A stretch of DNA of 64,000 nucleotides, from contig NZ_CP059997.1 of assembly GCF_018736145.1 (NCBI RefSeq), positions 6,881,501 to 6,945,500 of the forward strand. Reading direction: 5' to 3'. Position 1 is the stretch's first letter; every line of letters starts with the position of its first letter. The notes beneath the pieces were generated by a model, which saw only the letters and a program-made list of their open reading frames with translations, was not told where the DNA came from and made no database searches. Source of the stretch: Amycolatopsis sp. CA-230715 (GTDB lineage: Bacteria > Actinomycetota > Actinomycetes > Mycobacteriales > Pseudonocardiaceae). The position numbers and the translations under genes are program-made. Of the stretch, positions 48,226-55,453 are shown one piece after another.

Positions 48226-49806
48226 CCACCAGAAGCCGCAGTGGTGGTGGGCGCCGATGTCGTTCGCCCGGATACCGTCCGGCGCCGAGTTCATCGTCAG
48301 TCCCTCGGACACGGTGGGGGTGGTCGGGGGCCACGGCGGCGGAGTCTGGACGTTCGGGTCGCCGGTGCGCGCGAACGCGGTCCAGTAGGCGATCAGCCGG
48401 TCGCCGAGCGCGTGCTGGGCGGGGGTGAGCAGCTTGTCGTTCGGGTCGGCCAAGAACAGGTACGGCAGGTCGGCACCGTGCGTCGACGCCGGTCGGTTCC
48501 CCGGTTTGATCTCGTCCCCTTCGACGCTCTGCGCCTCCGGTTCGTCGAACACGTAGGTCCAGGTCGGCGCGGTCTTCGCGTAGACGCGGTTCGCGTCGAC
48601 GGTCGCGCAGATCCAGTCGCGGTCGGTGAAGGCCCGGTCGAGTGCTTTGGCCGGGGTCGCATAGGAGCCGAGCGGGTAGAACCGTTCGACCTCGGCGGCC
48701 TTCGCGCCGAAGGCGGTGGTCATCACCTTGTGGTAGGTCTCCGGGGTCGCGTTGGCGTACGCCCTGGTGATGGTGAGCAGGTGCTCGTCGCTGGTGTTAC
48801 CGGCCAGCACCGGGACGGGCGCGCTCCACGGCTGGCGCAGGCTCTTGCCGGGGTCCTGGGGGAGCACGTCGGTGTCGAACGGCACGAAGGTGAACGCCGC
48901 CGAGGTGGGCACCAGCTTCTCCGGTGGCACCGCGCGCAGGCAGGCCAGCGCCGTCTTCGGGTCCGTGCAGCCGAGCCCCGTGGCGATGGACTGGGAGATT
49001 CCGTCGATCTCCTCGCGCGACTTCCAGGTCGACACCGTCGGCAGTTCCGGGGAAAGCGCGCCCGCAGGGTGGTTCGTCACGCACGAACCGCTGGCGATGA
49101 TCGCCTTGTGGAACAGCCCCGCCGCGGACGGCGAAGCCAGCTGGGAGCACACGCTCATCGCGCCCGCGGACTGCCCGGCCAGCGTCACGTTGCCCGCGTC
49201 GCCGCCGAGCGCGGCCGCGTTCGCCTTGACCCACGCCAGCGCGGCCTGCTGATCCTGCAGGAAGAACGAACCGGCGCGGCCGAGCGCGGGATGGGTGAAC
49301 CCGCCGAACACACCGAGCCGGTAATTGGGGGTGACCACGATCAGATCACCCCGCTCGGCCATCCGCCGCGGATCGGTCTCGCCGCCACTGCCCCCGACGA
49401 AACCGCCGCCGTGCAGGAAAACCAGCACCGGGCGCGGTTTCGCCGACGGTTTCGACGGCATGGTGACGTTGAGGTAGAGGCAGTCCTCGCTGGGCTTTTG
49501 CCCCGGGCGCAACCCTTCTGACGGCTGCTCGCAGATATTGGCCGGTTTCGTGGCCTCGCGAACGCCGGACCAGGAGGCAGGCGGAGCGGGCGGTGCCCAG
49601 CGCAGGTCGCCGACCGGCGGTGCGGCGAACGGGACGCCGGTGAACCGGCGCACCGCACCCTCGGTGACCCCGTGCAGGCGACCCTGCTCGACTTGGATTT
49701 CGTCGGTGGAGCCCGCTTTCTGCTCCTGTCCGCCGCACGCGGCCACGCCCGCGGCGGCGACCAGGGCGACCGCGGCGACGACGGCCTTCTTCCCACCCGT
49801 TCTCAT
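48220..49806 (-). CDS. Secreted lipoprotein type-B carboxylesterase
   Basis: A 528-residue esterase with a lipoprotein signal (VVAAVALVAAAGVAACGG, lipobox AAC at about residue 24), then the alpha/beta-hydrolase fold of the type-B carboxylesterases. The oxyanion segment is FLHGGGFVGGSGG, the nucleophile elbow AGQSAGAMS (usual GESAGA, with Glu replaced by Gln), the acidic residue near SDEHLLT and His in ASTHGADLPYLF. It would hydrolyse an exogenous ester outside the membrane. ATG 49806 is the start. It ends in 6-nt overlap with the convergent flavoprotein gene. Confidence 0.93.
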   Translation of the reverse strand: MRTGGKKAVVAAVALVAAAGVAACGGQEQKAGSTDEIQVEQGRLHGVTEGAVRRFTGVPFAAPPVGDLRWAPPAPPASWSGVREATKPANICEQPSEGLRPGQKPSEDCLYLNVTMPSKPSAKPRPVLVFLHGGGFVGGSGGETDPRRMAERGDLIVVTPNYRLGVFGGFTHPALGRAGSFFLQDQQAALAWVKANAAALGGDAGNVTLAGQSAGAMSVCSQLASPSAAGLFHKAIIASGSCVTNHPAGALSPELPTVSTWKSREEIDGISQSIATGLGCTDPKTALACLRAVPPEKLVPTSAAFTFVPFDTDVLPQDPGKSLRQPWSAPVPVLAGNTSDEHLLTITRAYANATPETYHKVMTTAFGAKAAEVERFYPLGSYATPAKALDRAFTDRDWICATVDANRVYAKTAPTWTYVFDEPEAQSVEGDEIKPGNRPASTHGADLPYLFLADPNDKLLTPAQHALGDRLIAYWTAFARTGDPNVQTPPPWPPTTPTVSEGLTMNSAPDGIRANDIGAHHHCGFWWS

Positions 49807-49904
49807 CTCTGGCTTCCCCTCAGGGTGTTGTGGACGGATCCGCGGCCGCGGTCGGAAACGTACCGACGGAATGCCCAGAGCGCGGGGGATTCAAACGGGC
49901 CCGC

Positions 49905-50474
49905 CTATTTCTCGATCTCGTACCGCACGAGGGCCAGGCCGTTCTCGAAACCGGTGGCCTCGACCAGCTTCAGGTCTCGGCGATCGGAGAAGAGGTGCGT
50001 TCCCTCGCCCCGCGACGCGGGGCAGACCAGCATCCGGACTTCGTCGACGAGGCCCGCCTCCACCAGGGAGCGCATGAGCGTCAAGCTTCCCCACAGCACG
50101 ATGTCCCCGCCGCTCTGCCCCTTGAGCTCCCGGATGGTCGCGGCCGGGTCGCGGGTCACGGTCGCGGCGGGGAAATCGCCCCACGGGGCGTCGTCCAGCG
50201 TCGACGAGGCGACGAACTTGGTGAGACCGTTGACCTTCCTGCCGTACTCGCCCTGCTCCTCGGCGTACGGCCAGTAGCCCTTGAACTGGCCGTAGGTGTT
50301 CGCGCCGAGGATCACCGTGTCGACCGAGCCGATGAAGGCCATCATCTCGTTCTGGAACGGGTTGTCGGTGACTTCGTCGTCGAACGGCTCCCCCGACACG
50401 AAGCTGAGGCCGCCGTCCTCCTCCGCGACGATGTTGTCGACGGTGACCCACTGCTGCACGATGAGCTTGCGCAT
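49905..50474 (-). CDS. Dihydrofolate reductase-fold (RibD C-terminal-like) protein
   Basis: A 189-residue protein of the bacterial DHFR-like/RibD_C family: MRKLIVQQWVTVDNIVAEED at the start, SVDTVILGANTYGQFKGYW, the NADPH-contact GGDIVLWGSLTLMRSLVEAG and LVDEVRMLVCP. Such proteins are reductases of uncertain substrate, distinct from folate DHFR. ATG 50474 follows GGAAGG. It lies 109 nt downstream of the O-methyltransferase on the same strand, possibly in the same transcript as the iron-box operon, but the gap leaves room for a separate promoter. Confidence 0.88.
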   Translation of the reverse strand: MRKLIVQQWVTVDNIVAEEDGGLSFVSGEPFDDEVTDNPFQNEMMAFIGSVDTVILGANTYGQFKGYWPYAEEQGEYGRKVNGLTKFVASSTLDDAPWGDFPAATVTRDPAATIRELKGQSGGDIVLWGSLTLMRSLVEAGLVDEVRMLVCPASRGEGTHLFSDRRDLKLVEATGFENGLALVRYEIEK

Positions 50475-50583
50475 GGCTGTCCTTCCGGTGCGTGCGGCCC
50501 AGTTCGGCCACATCTGACCAGGGGACGGAGCCGCCACGCCGGTCTCGACATCCGAGTCGAATCTTTTTTGCGGAAGTTTCCGC

Positions 50584-51555
50584 TCAAGGGGCGACCGTGA
50601 ACTCCAGTGCGGTTCGTCCTTCCGACACCGGGCCGGAGGCGACGAGTGAGAGCCCGCTGCCGACGGCGAGTTCGGTCAGTTCGCCGACCGTTCGTTCCTT
50701 GCCGTTGAAGCACATCAGCATGAACAGGTTCATCGCGGTGCCCACCTCCGGGCCCGGCTCGATCACGACGACGGTTCCGTTCGGGGCGGCGGCTTCGCGG
50801 CACCGGGTCAGGATTTCGCGAGCGTGGTCGTCGTCCCAGTCGTGCAGGATGTCGGACAGGACGTAGGCGTCGAAGCCGGTGGGCAGCGGGTCGAAGAAGC
50901 TGCCGGAGACAGCACCGGCCCGGTCGGCGAGACCGGCTGCCGCGAACCGGGCCGCGCTCGGGGCCAGGTCGAGGACCTGCCCGCGGACATCGGGGTGGGC
51001 CCGCAGGATCGCGGCGAGCACGGTGCCGTCGCCGCCGCCGACGTCGAGGATCCGGGGGAAGCGGCTCCAGTCGAAGCGTTCGGCGATCTGCGGCGCCTGC
51101 GTTTGGAAACGCCAGTTCATCTGGGCGTCGAACGAGCTCCGCAGCTTCGGTTCGGCGTCGAGGTCCGTCCAGAAATCGCGGCCGTACCGGTGTTCGTAGG
51201 CCGGGGTGCCGGTGGTGATCGTTTCCAGCAGGTCGGCGAAGGCGAGTTCGGCGCGCCCGCCTGCGCACGTGATGTCCAGCAAGGGTTTGATCCCGCCGGG
51301 CGCGTCTTCGTGCAGTTGGGCGCCGAGGTCCGTGGGGCGGTAGCGGTTCGAGTCGACGGCGAAGGCGCCGATCGTGACCAGGTGATCGAGCAGGCGGCGC
51401 AGCGCGACGACCGAGGCGCCGGTCTCGGCAGCGAGGTCCTCGGCCGTCGCTCCCGCGCTTCCGGCGCGCTCGACGAGGCTGAGCGTCGCGGCCACCCGGA
51501 TCGCCATCGGGGTGGCCAGATCGGCCATGGTCATGATCGAGGGAGGGAAGTCCAC
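50584..51555 (-). CDS. SAM-dependent O-methyltransferase (AdoMet_MTA class 2-like)
   Basis: A 323-residue methyltransferase with an N-terminal winged-helix dimerization domain (about 10-90, ATAEDLAAETGASVVALRRL) and a Rossmann SAM-binding domain: ILDVGGGDGTVLAAI, the GQVLDLAP acid loop and catalytic His in LSDILHDWDDDHARE. This is the plant/actinomycete O-methyltransferase type (hydroxyneurosporene, carminomycin or acetylserotonin methyltransferases), acting on hydroxylated aromatics or polyketides. GTG 51555 is the start, 9 nt downstream of the MFS stop, so it is cotranscribed with it. The substrate could be a secreted metabolite or siderophore. Confidence 0.9.
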   Translation of the reverse strand: MDFPPSIMTMADLATPMAIRVAATLSLVERAGSAGATAEDLAAETGASVVALRRLLDHLVTIGAFAVDSNRYRPTDLGAQLHEDAPGGIKPLLDITCAGGRAELAFADLLETITTGTPAYEHRYGRDFWTDLDAEPKLRSSFDAQMNWRFQTQAPQIAERFDWSRFPRILDVGGGDGTVLAAILRAHPDVRGQVLDLAPSAARFAAAGLADRAGAVSGSFFDPLPTGFDAYVLSDILHDWDDDHAREILTRCREAAAPNGTVVVIEPGPEVGTAMNLFMLMCFNGKERTVGELTELAVGSGLSLVASGPVSEGRTALEFTVAP

Positions 51556-51564
51556 CGGCCGAGG

Positions 51565-52746
51565 TTATCCGGGCGCCGCAACCGAATTCCGGGGCCGGGC
51601 GAGCGCGCCGAGCGCCAGCGCGGACAGTACGACGAACGCGAGTACCACCACGGCCGTGGACAACGCGGTGGTGCTTCCGAACAAGCCGGGGAGCGGGGCC
51701 GCCGCGGCGGCGAGGACGAACTGCGCGCCACCGAGCAGACCCGAGGCCGCGCCGGGTGAATCGCCGCCGAGCGCGAGGACGGTGGTGGTCGCCGCGGGGA
51801 GCACGAACCCGAATCCGGAGGTGAGGCCGAAAAAGCAGACCCAGGTGGTGGCGAGGGCGTCGACGCCGACAACGAGCAGGAACACCAGCGTGGCCGTGGA
51901 AACGGCGACAACGGTGACACCGGCGACGAGCAGCGTGGTGGTGCGCACCCGCCCGGCCAACCGTCCAAAAGCGACACTGGAGAGCACGGTGCCGACGGCG
52001 TTCGTGGCGAAGACGAAGCCGTATTCGGTGGGGGACAGGTCGTAGCCGTGCTCGAACACGAACGGCGAACCGGTGATGTAGGCGAACAGGGCGGCCAGAC
52101 CGCATCCCATGACCAGGAGGTACCCGACCAGTTCGCGACGGCGCAGCAGCCCGCTCATCGCGAACAGCGCGGTTCGCACGCCTCCTGTGCGCCGCCGCTC
52201 GACGGGCAGCGATTCCGGGACCCACGCCCAGATCGCGGCCAGCAGCACCAGCCCGGCCGTGGCGAGCGCCACGAACACCATGCGCCACGAGCTCGCACCG
52301 AGGACGAGGCCGCCGAGCACGGGCGCCAGCACCGGCGCGGTCATCGCGATCGCGCCCAGCGTCGCGAACTGGCGGGCGGCGGCGGCGCCGGTGAACCGGT
52401 CGGTGACGACCGCGCGCCCGATGACGAGACCCGCGCCGCCCGCGAATCCCTGCAGTAGGCGGGCGATGTCGAACACGACGATGGACGGGGCGGCCGCGCA
52501 GATCACGGAGAACGCGGTGAACAGCCCGGAACCGGCCAGCAGCAGGCGTCGCCTGCCCGTCGCGTCGCTGACCGGCCCGAGCACGACCTGACCGGCGGCG
52601 GTCCCGATGAGGCACGCCGTCAGTGACAGCTGGACGGCCGAGCCCGAGGTGCCGAAGGAACCGGCGATCTGGGGGAAACCGGGCGCGTACATGTCCGTGG
52701 CGAACGGTGATACCGCGGAAAGCCCGGCGAGGACGAGGATGAGCAC
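51565..52746 (-). CDS. Bcr/CflA-type multidrug or siderophore efflux MFS
   Basis: A 393-residue 12-helix MFS of the DHA1 Bcr/CflA group. The N-terminal helix motif SAVSPFATDMYAPGFPQIAG and motif A DATGRRRLLLAGS, then LLQGFAGGAGLVIGRAVVTD, are typical of drug or metabolite:H+ antiporters. GTG 52746 opens in the first helix; relatives sometimes have a few more N-terminal residues. It is 72 nt downstream of the AraC regulator on the same strand, and with the iron box in front it would fit export of a siderophore or other iron-related compound. Confidence 0.9.
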   Translation of the reverse strand: MLILVLAGLSAVSPFATDMYAPGFPQIAGSFGTSGSAVQLSLTACLIGTAAGQVVLGPVSDATGRRRLLLAGSGLFTAFSVICAAAPSIVVFDIARLLQGFAGGAGLVIGRAVVTDRFTGAAAARQFATLGAIAMTAPVLAPVLGGLVLGASSWRMVFVALATAGLVLLAAIWAWVPESLPVERRRTGGVRTALFAMSGLLRRRELVGYLLVMGCGLAALFAYITGSPFVFEHGYDLSPTEYGFVFATNAVGTVLSSVAFGRLAGRVRTTTLLVAGVTVVAVSTATLVFLLVVGVDALATTWVCFFGLTSGFGFVLPAATTTVLALGGDSPGAASGLLGGAQFVLAAAAAPLPGLFGSTTALSTAVVVLAFVVLSALALGALARPRNSVAAPG

Positions 52747-52818
52747 GGCCTCGATCGTCGGTGCTCGGGCCGCGCCGCGGTGTGGAGCGCGAAGCCCGGT
52801 GCTGTGGAGCGCGGTGCG

Positions 52819-53784
52819 TCAGGAGTGCGCCCGCCTGAACCGGGCCGGGGTGGTACCCCGGTCGCGGCGGAAGGCGTACCCGAAGTTGCTGGCCGTGGCG
52901 TAGCCGACCTCGTGCGCGATCTTCGCCACCGGCCAGTCGGTCTCGACGAGCAGCACCGCGGCCCGGTCGAGACAGCGCCGTCGGTGGTGCTCCAGCACCG
53001 GCGCGCCGAACAGTGCGCGGAATCCGGTGGTGAGGCGCCGGACCGACATCGACGACGCGCGGGCGAGCGCCGCCAGCGTCGGCGGCGCGTGGCGTTCCTG
53101 CCAGAGCAGTTCGGGGACTCGCCGCAACGCGGCCAGTTCGTGCTCGTCGAGTTCCGGGACAGCGGGAACGGCGGCCGTGAGTCCGTCGACGAGCGCCGCC
53201 AGGGCAGCCACGAGCCGTGACTCCAGGAACAGCAGGCGCCCGGGGGACGAGCGCCGGTGCACGAAGATCTCTTCCAGCGGACCGGCCGCCGGGCGCAGCG
53301 CGGCGGATCCGCTCAGGTACTGCTCGCTCGTGAGGCTGTCCGGGAGGGTGCCGAGGTAGGAGGTCAGCCCCGTCCAGGTTCCGGTGATCGACACCGCGCG
53401 GTAGCGTTCGCCGTGCTCGACGACGCCTTCGGTGGCGCACCGGGGGCTCAGTGCGACCGAGCCCGCGTGCAGCCCGCCGGTGCCGCCGTCGGCCGCGTCG
53501 ACCCGCATGCGTCCGTCGAGGCAGTGCTCCAGTTCGAAGTGGTCGCCGGGAAACGCGTAGCCGAGCCGGTGCCCACCGGTGAACGCGACGTCGTAGCGGA
53601 CGATGTCGATCCCGTTCCGCAGCGGCGTCACTTCGATGGTGCCGTCGCCGATTTCCGGGCGGAGGCGGTGCCGGACGGTGCCGTCACTCGTCTCGCTCTC
53701 CGCGATCGACGCGTAGTACGCCGCGTGCGTCGCGGTGAATTCGGGGGAGCCGACGGTGCCGGTGAGCTGGTGAACGCGGACCAC
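52819..53784 (-). CDS. AraC-family regulator, PchR-like, behind an iron box
   Basis: A 321-residue regulator. The C-terminal AraC DNA-binding domain has two helix-turn-helix units: TLAALARASSMSVRRLTTGF and WPVAKIAHEVGYATASNFGY followed by AFRRDRGTTPARFRR. The N-terminal domain is beta-rich and may bind a ligand. PchR-like proteins sense siderophores and activate their uptake or export genes. GTG 53784 lies 3 nt from the iron box, so translation is probably leaderless. First gene of the regulator-MFS-methyltransferase operon. Confidence 0.9.
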   Translation of the reverse strand: MVRVHQLTGTVGSPEFTATHAAYYASIAESETSDGTVRHRLRPEIGDGTIEVTPLRNGIDIVRYDVAFTGGHRLGYAFPGDHFELEHCLDGRMRVDAADGGTGGLHAGSVALSPRCATEGVVEHGERYRAVSITGTWTGLTSYLGTLPDSLTSEQYLSGSAALRPAAGPLEEIFVHRRSSPGRLLFLESRLVAALAALVDGLTAAVPAVPELDEHELAALRRVPELLWQERHAPPTLAALARASSMSVRRLTTGFRALFGAPVLEHHRRRCLDRAAVLLVETDWPVAKIAHEVGYATASNFGYAFRRDRGTTPARFRRAHS

Positions 53785-53786
53785 GA

Positions 53787-53804
53787 ACTTAGGTTAGCCT
53801 AAGT
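53787..53804 (-). promoter_or_regulatory. IdeR/DmdR-type iron box
   Basis: ACTTAGGTTAGCCTAAGT has perfect 7-nt arms (ACTTAGG/CCTAAGT) around TTAG. This matches the core of the 19-bp IdeR/DmdR consensus (TTAGGTTAGGCTAACCTAA) almost entirely. On the minus strand TAACCT inside it can serve as a -10 element just before the GTG at 53784, so the repressor would occlude the promoter when iron is plentiful. Confidence 0.8.
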
Positions 53805-53984
53805 CCGTGGAGCCCGGGTGCCCGTCGGCTGGGGGTGGCTCCGGCGGGCACCCGGGAGATCGGGGAGGGAAAGCGGGTTTCCCTGTGTCGTGCGTCACCG
53901 TCACAGTGTGAATGCCGGAAACCTGGCGAAAAGCAAGAAAGCCCGCGCTACGGTGCGCCGGGAATCGTTTTTGGGGAGGTTTTC

Positions 53985-54470
53985 GTGCGCGTTGCCGCGG
54001 TCGTGTTGACGTGCCTGGTCGCCGTGCTCGGCTTGGCGGGGTGCTCGGGCAAGAACGTCGCGTTCGCGACGGGGGACTGCCTGCGGGGACCGCTGGGCAG
54101 CAGCCAGCAGGACCTGGTCAAGGTCGCCTGCGGCGCCGGCGACGCGCTCTACAAGGTCGAATCGGTGGCCAAACCGAACCGGTGCCCGCGCGATTACGAC
54201 GGGAGGGACATCTCGGACGGCACCAGTGCGCGGAAGTCCACCCGGATGTGCCTGTTCATGGATCTCAAACCCGGTACCTGCATTCGGCTGTGGGATCCGG
54301 CCAAATCGGCGAGCGATCCGGTCGTCGTGCCGTGCGGTCCCGACGCACTGCGCGTCGGACAGCGGCTCGACGGCGTTTCCGATCAGCGCAAGTGCCCCGC
54401 CGGTACCTCGTTGACCAAAACGTATCCGCGCAATCCCGTTTTCACCCTGTGCATGGAAAAACCGCATTAG
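53985..54470 (+). CDS. Cys-rich lipoprotein (LppU-like)
   Basis: A 161-residue secreted lipoprotein: signal with hydrophobic core VVLTCLVAVLGLAGC and lipobox LAGC near residue 18. The mature part contains about eight Cys residues, with spacings (GDCLRG, VACGAG, NRCPRD, RMCLFMDLKPGTCIRLW, VPCG, KCPAG, TLCME) like LppU-type proteins of actinobacteria, which are thought to be disulfide-stabilised. GTG 53985 follows GGGGAGG; the frame upstream to 53835 has no signal. Function unknown. Stand-alone gene. Confidence 0.82.
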   Translation: MRVAAVVLTCLVAVLGLAGCSGKNVAFATGDCLRGPLGSSQQDLVKVACGAGDALYKVESVAKPNRCPRDYDGRDISDGTSARKSTRMCLFMDLKPGTCIRLWDPAKSASDPVVVPCGPDALRVGQRLDGVSDQRKCPAGTSLTKTYPRNPVFTLCMEKPH

Positions 54471-54561
54471 CGATCCCACTCGGTAGGAGCGTTCGCGGCG
54501 CCCGGCGGGCAGCGCGCATCATCCTGGTTGCCCCCAGCCGCAGCGAACCGGGAGTACGCGA

Positions 54562-55062
54562 ATGTCGCTGACCGATGTCATCGAGGGAACCGAACAGGCC
54601 TTCACCGGAAACCCCGCCGCCGCCAAGGCGTCTTTCACCGTCGAGCACGCGCTCGTCCCCGGCGCCGCGACGGCGGTCGACGTCCGCGCGCGCGACCACG
54701 TCTTCTCCGTGGACGAGCCCGCCGCGCTCGGCGGGACGGACACCGCGGCGAACCCCGTCGAATACGCACTGGCCGCACTGGGCTCCTGCCAGGTGATCAC
54801 GTACCAGTTCTGGGCCGCGAAGCTCGGCATCCCGCTCGACTCGGTGAAGGTCACCGTGGACGGCGACCTCGACCTGCACGGTTTCTTCGGGTTCGCCGAC
54901 ACCCGGCCCGGATTCACCGACGTGCGGGTGTCCGTCGAGCTGACCGGGCCCGCGGAGCGCGACCGCTACGTGGAGCTGAAGCGCCAGGTCGACGAGCACT
55001 GCCCGGTGCTGGACCTGTTCCGCAACCCCACGCCGACGAGCACGGATCTCCTCAAGCCGTAG
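54562..55062 (+). CDS. OsmC-family peroxiredoxin-like protein
   Basis: A 166-residue OsmC/Ohr-type protein with the two conserved Cys: ALGSCQVITYQFW (first) and VDEHCPVLDLF (second), and the central ALAALGSC helix. The family reduces organic hydroperoxides through this Cys pair; the YhfA-like subgroup has no proven substrate. It starts at ATG 54562. Likely a stress protein, together with the peroxiredoxin at 44 kb but not linked to it. Confidence 0.92.
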   Translation: MSLTDVIEGTEQAFTGNPAAAKASFTVEHALVPGAATAVDVRARDHVFSVDEPAALGGTDTAANPVEYALAALGSCQVITYQFWAAKLGIPLDSVKVTVDGDLDLHGFFGFADTRPGFTDVRVSVELTGPAERDRYVELKRQVDEHCPVLDLFRNPTPTSTDLLKP

Positions 55063-55156
55063 CGCGCGTTCCTTACGGTTGGATTGCGAGGTGTAGCGCG
55101 GCAGGAGCCGCCGCGACTTCCGGGAAAGGTGGCTCGGACACATCCCCGGAGGAGCA

Positions 55157-55453
55157 ATGGCGCGAGTTCTTGTCGAATACACGCACAAGATCGGCGACGA
55201 TCATCGCAATCCGCACCAACGGATCCGTGGCATCGGCGGGAATGGCAGCCAGGGCTGGTACCTCGGAACAGCCGAGGTGATCGCCGATATCAGAGCGGGC
55301 CGCAACAGCTACTACGTCACCGACGCGGGACGACAGCTCGACGTGGTCCTGGCTTCGTACGCGGGCGTCGTCTACCTCAAGACGACGGCGGACGGCTACG
55401 CGCCGAACAAGCTGCTCGGCCTCCCGGAACCGCCGGTCCGGTTGATGCACTGA
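55157..55453 (+). CDS. DUF3892 protein
   Basis: A 98-residue single-domain protein with DUF3892 landmarks: HQRIRGIGGNGSQGWYLGTA, VIADIRAGRNSYYVTD and VVYLKTTADGYAPNKLLGLP. DUF3892 has no established function. ATG 55157 follows GGAGGA. Its stop codon overlaps the apparent start of the lectin-repeat protein, implying coupled expression. No signal peptide; cytoplasmic. Confidence 0.88.
   Translation: MARVLVEYTHKIGDDHRNPHQRIRGIGGNGSQGWYLGTAEVIADIRAGRNSYYVTDAGRQLDVVLASYAGVVYLKTTADGYAPNKLLGLPEPPVRLMH

Noticed and set aside
50342..53440. 1,032-codon minus-strand frame covering the methyltransferase and MFS region
   Set aside because: Frame-shifted shadow of three real genes on the same strand whose motifs, overlaps and starts are clear.
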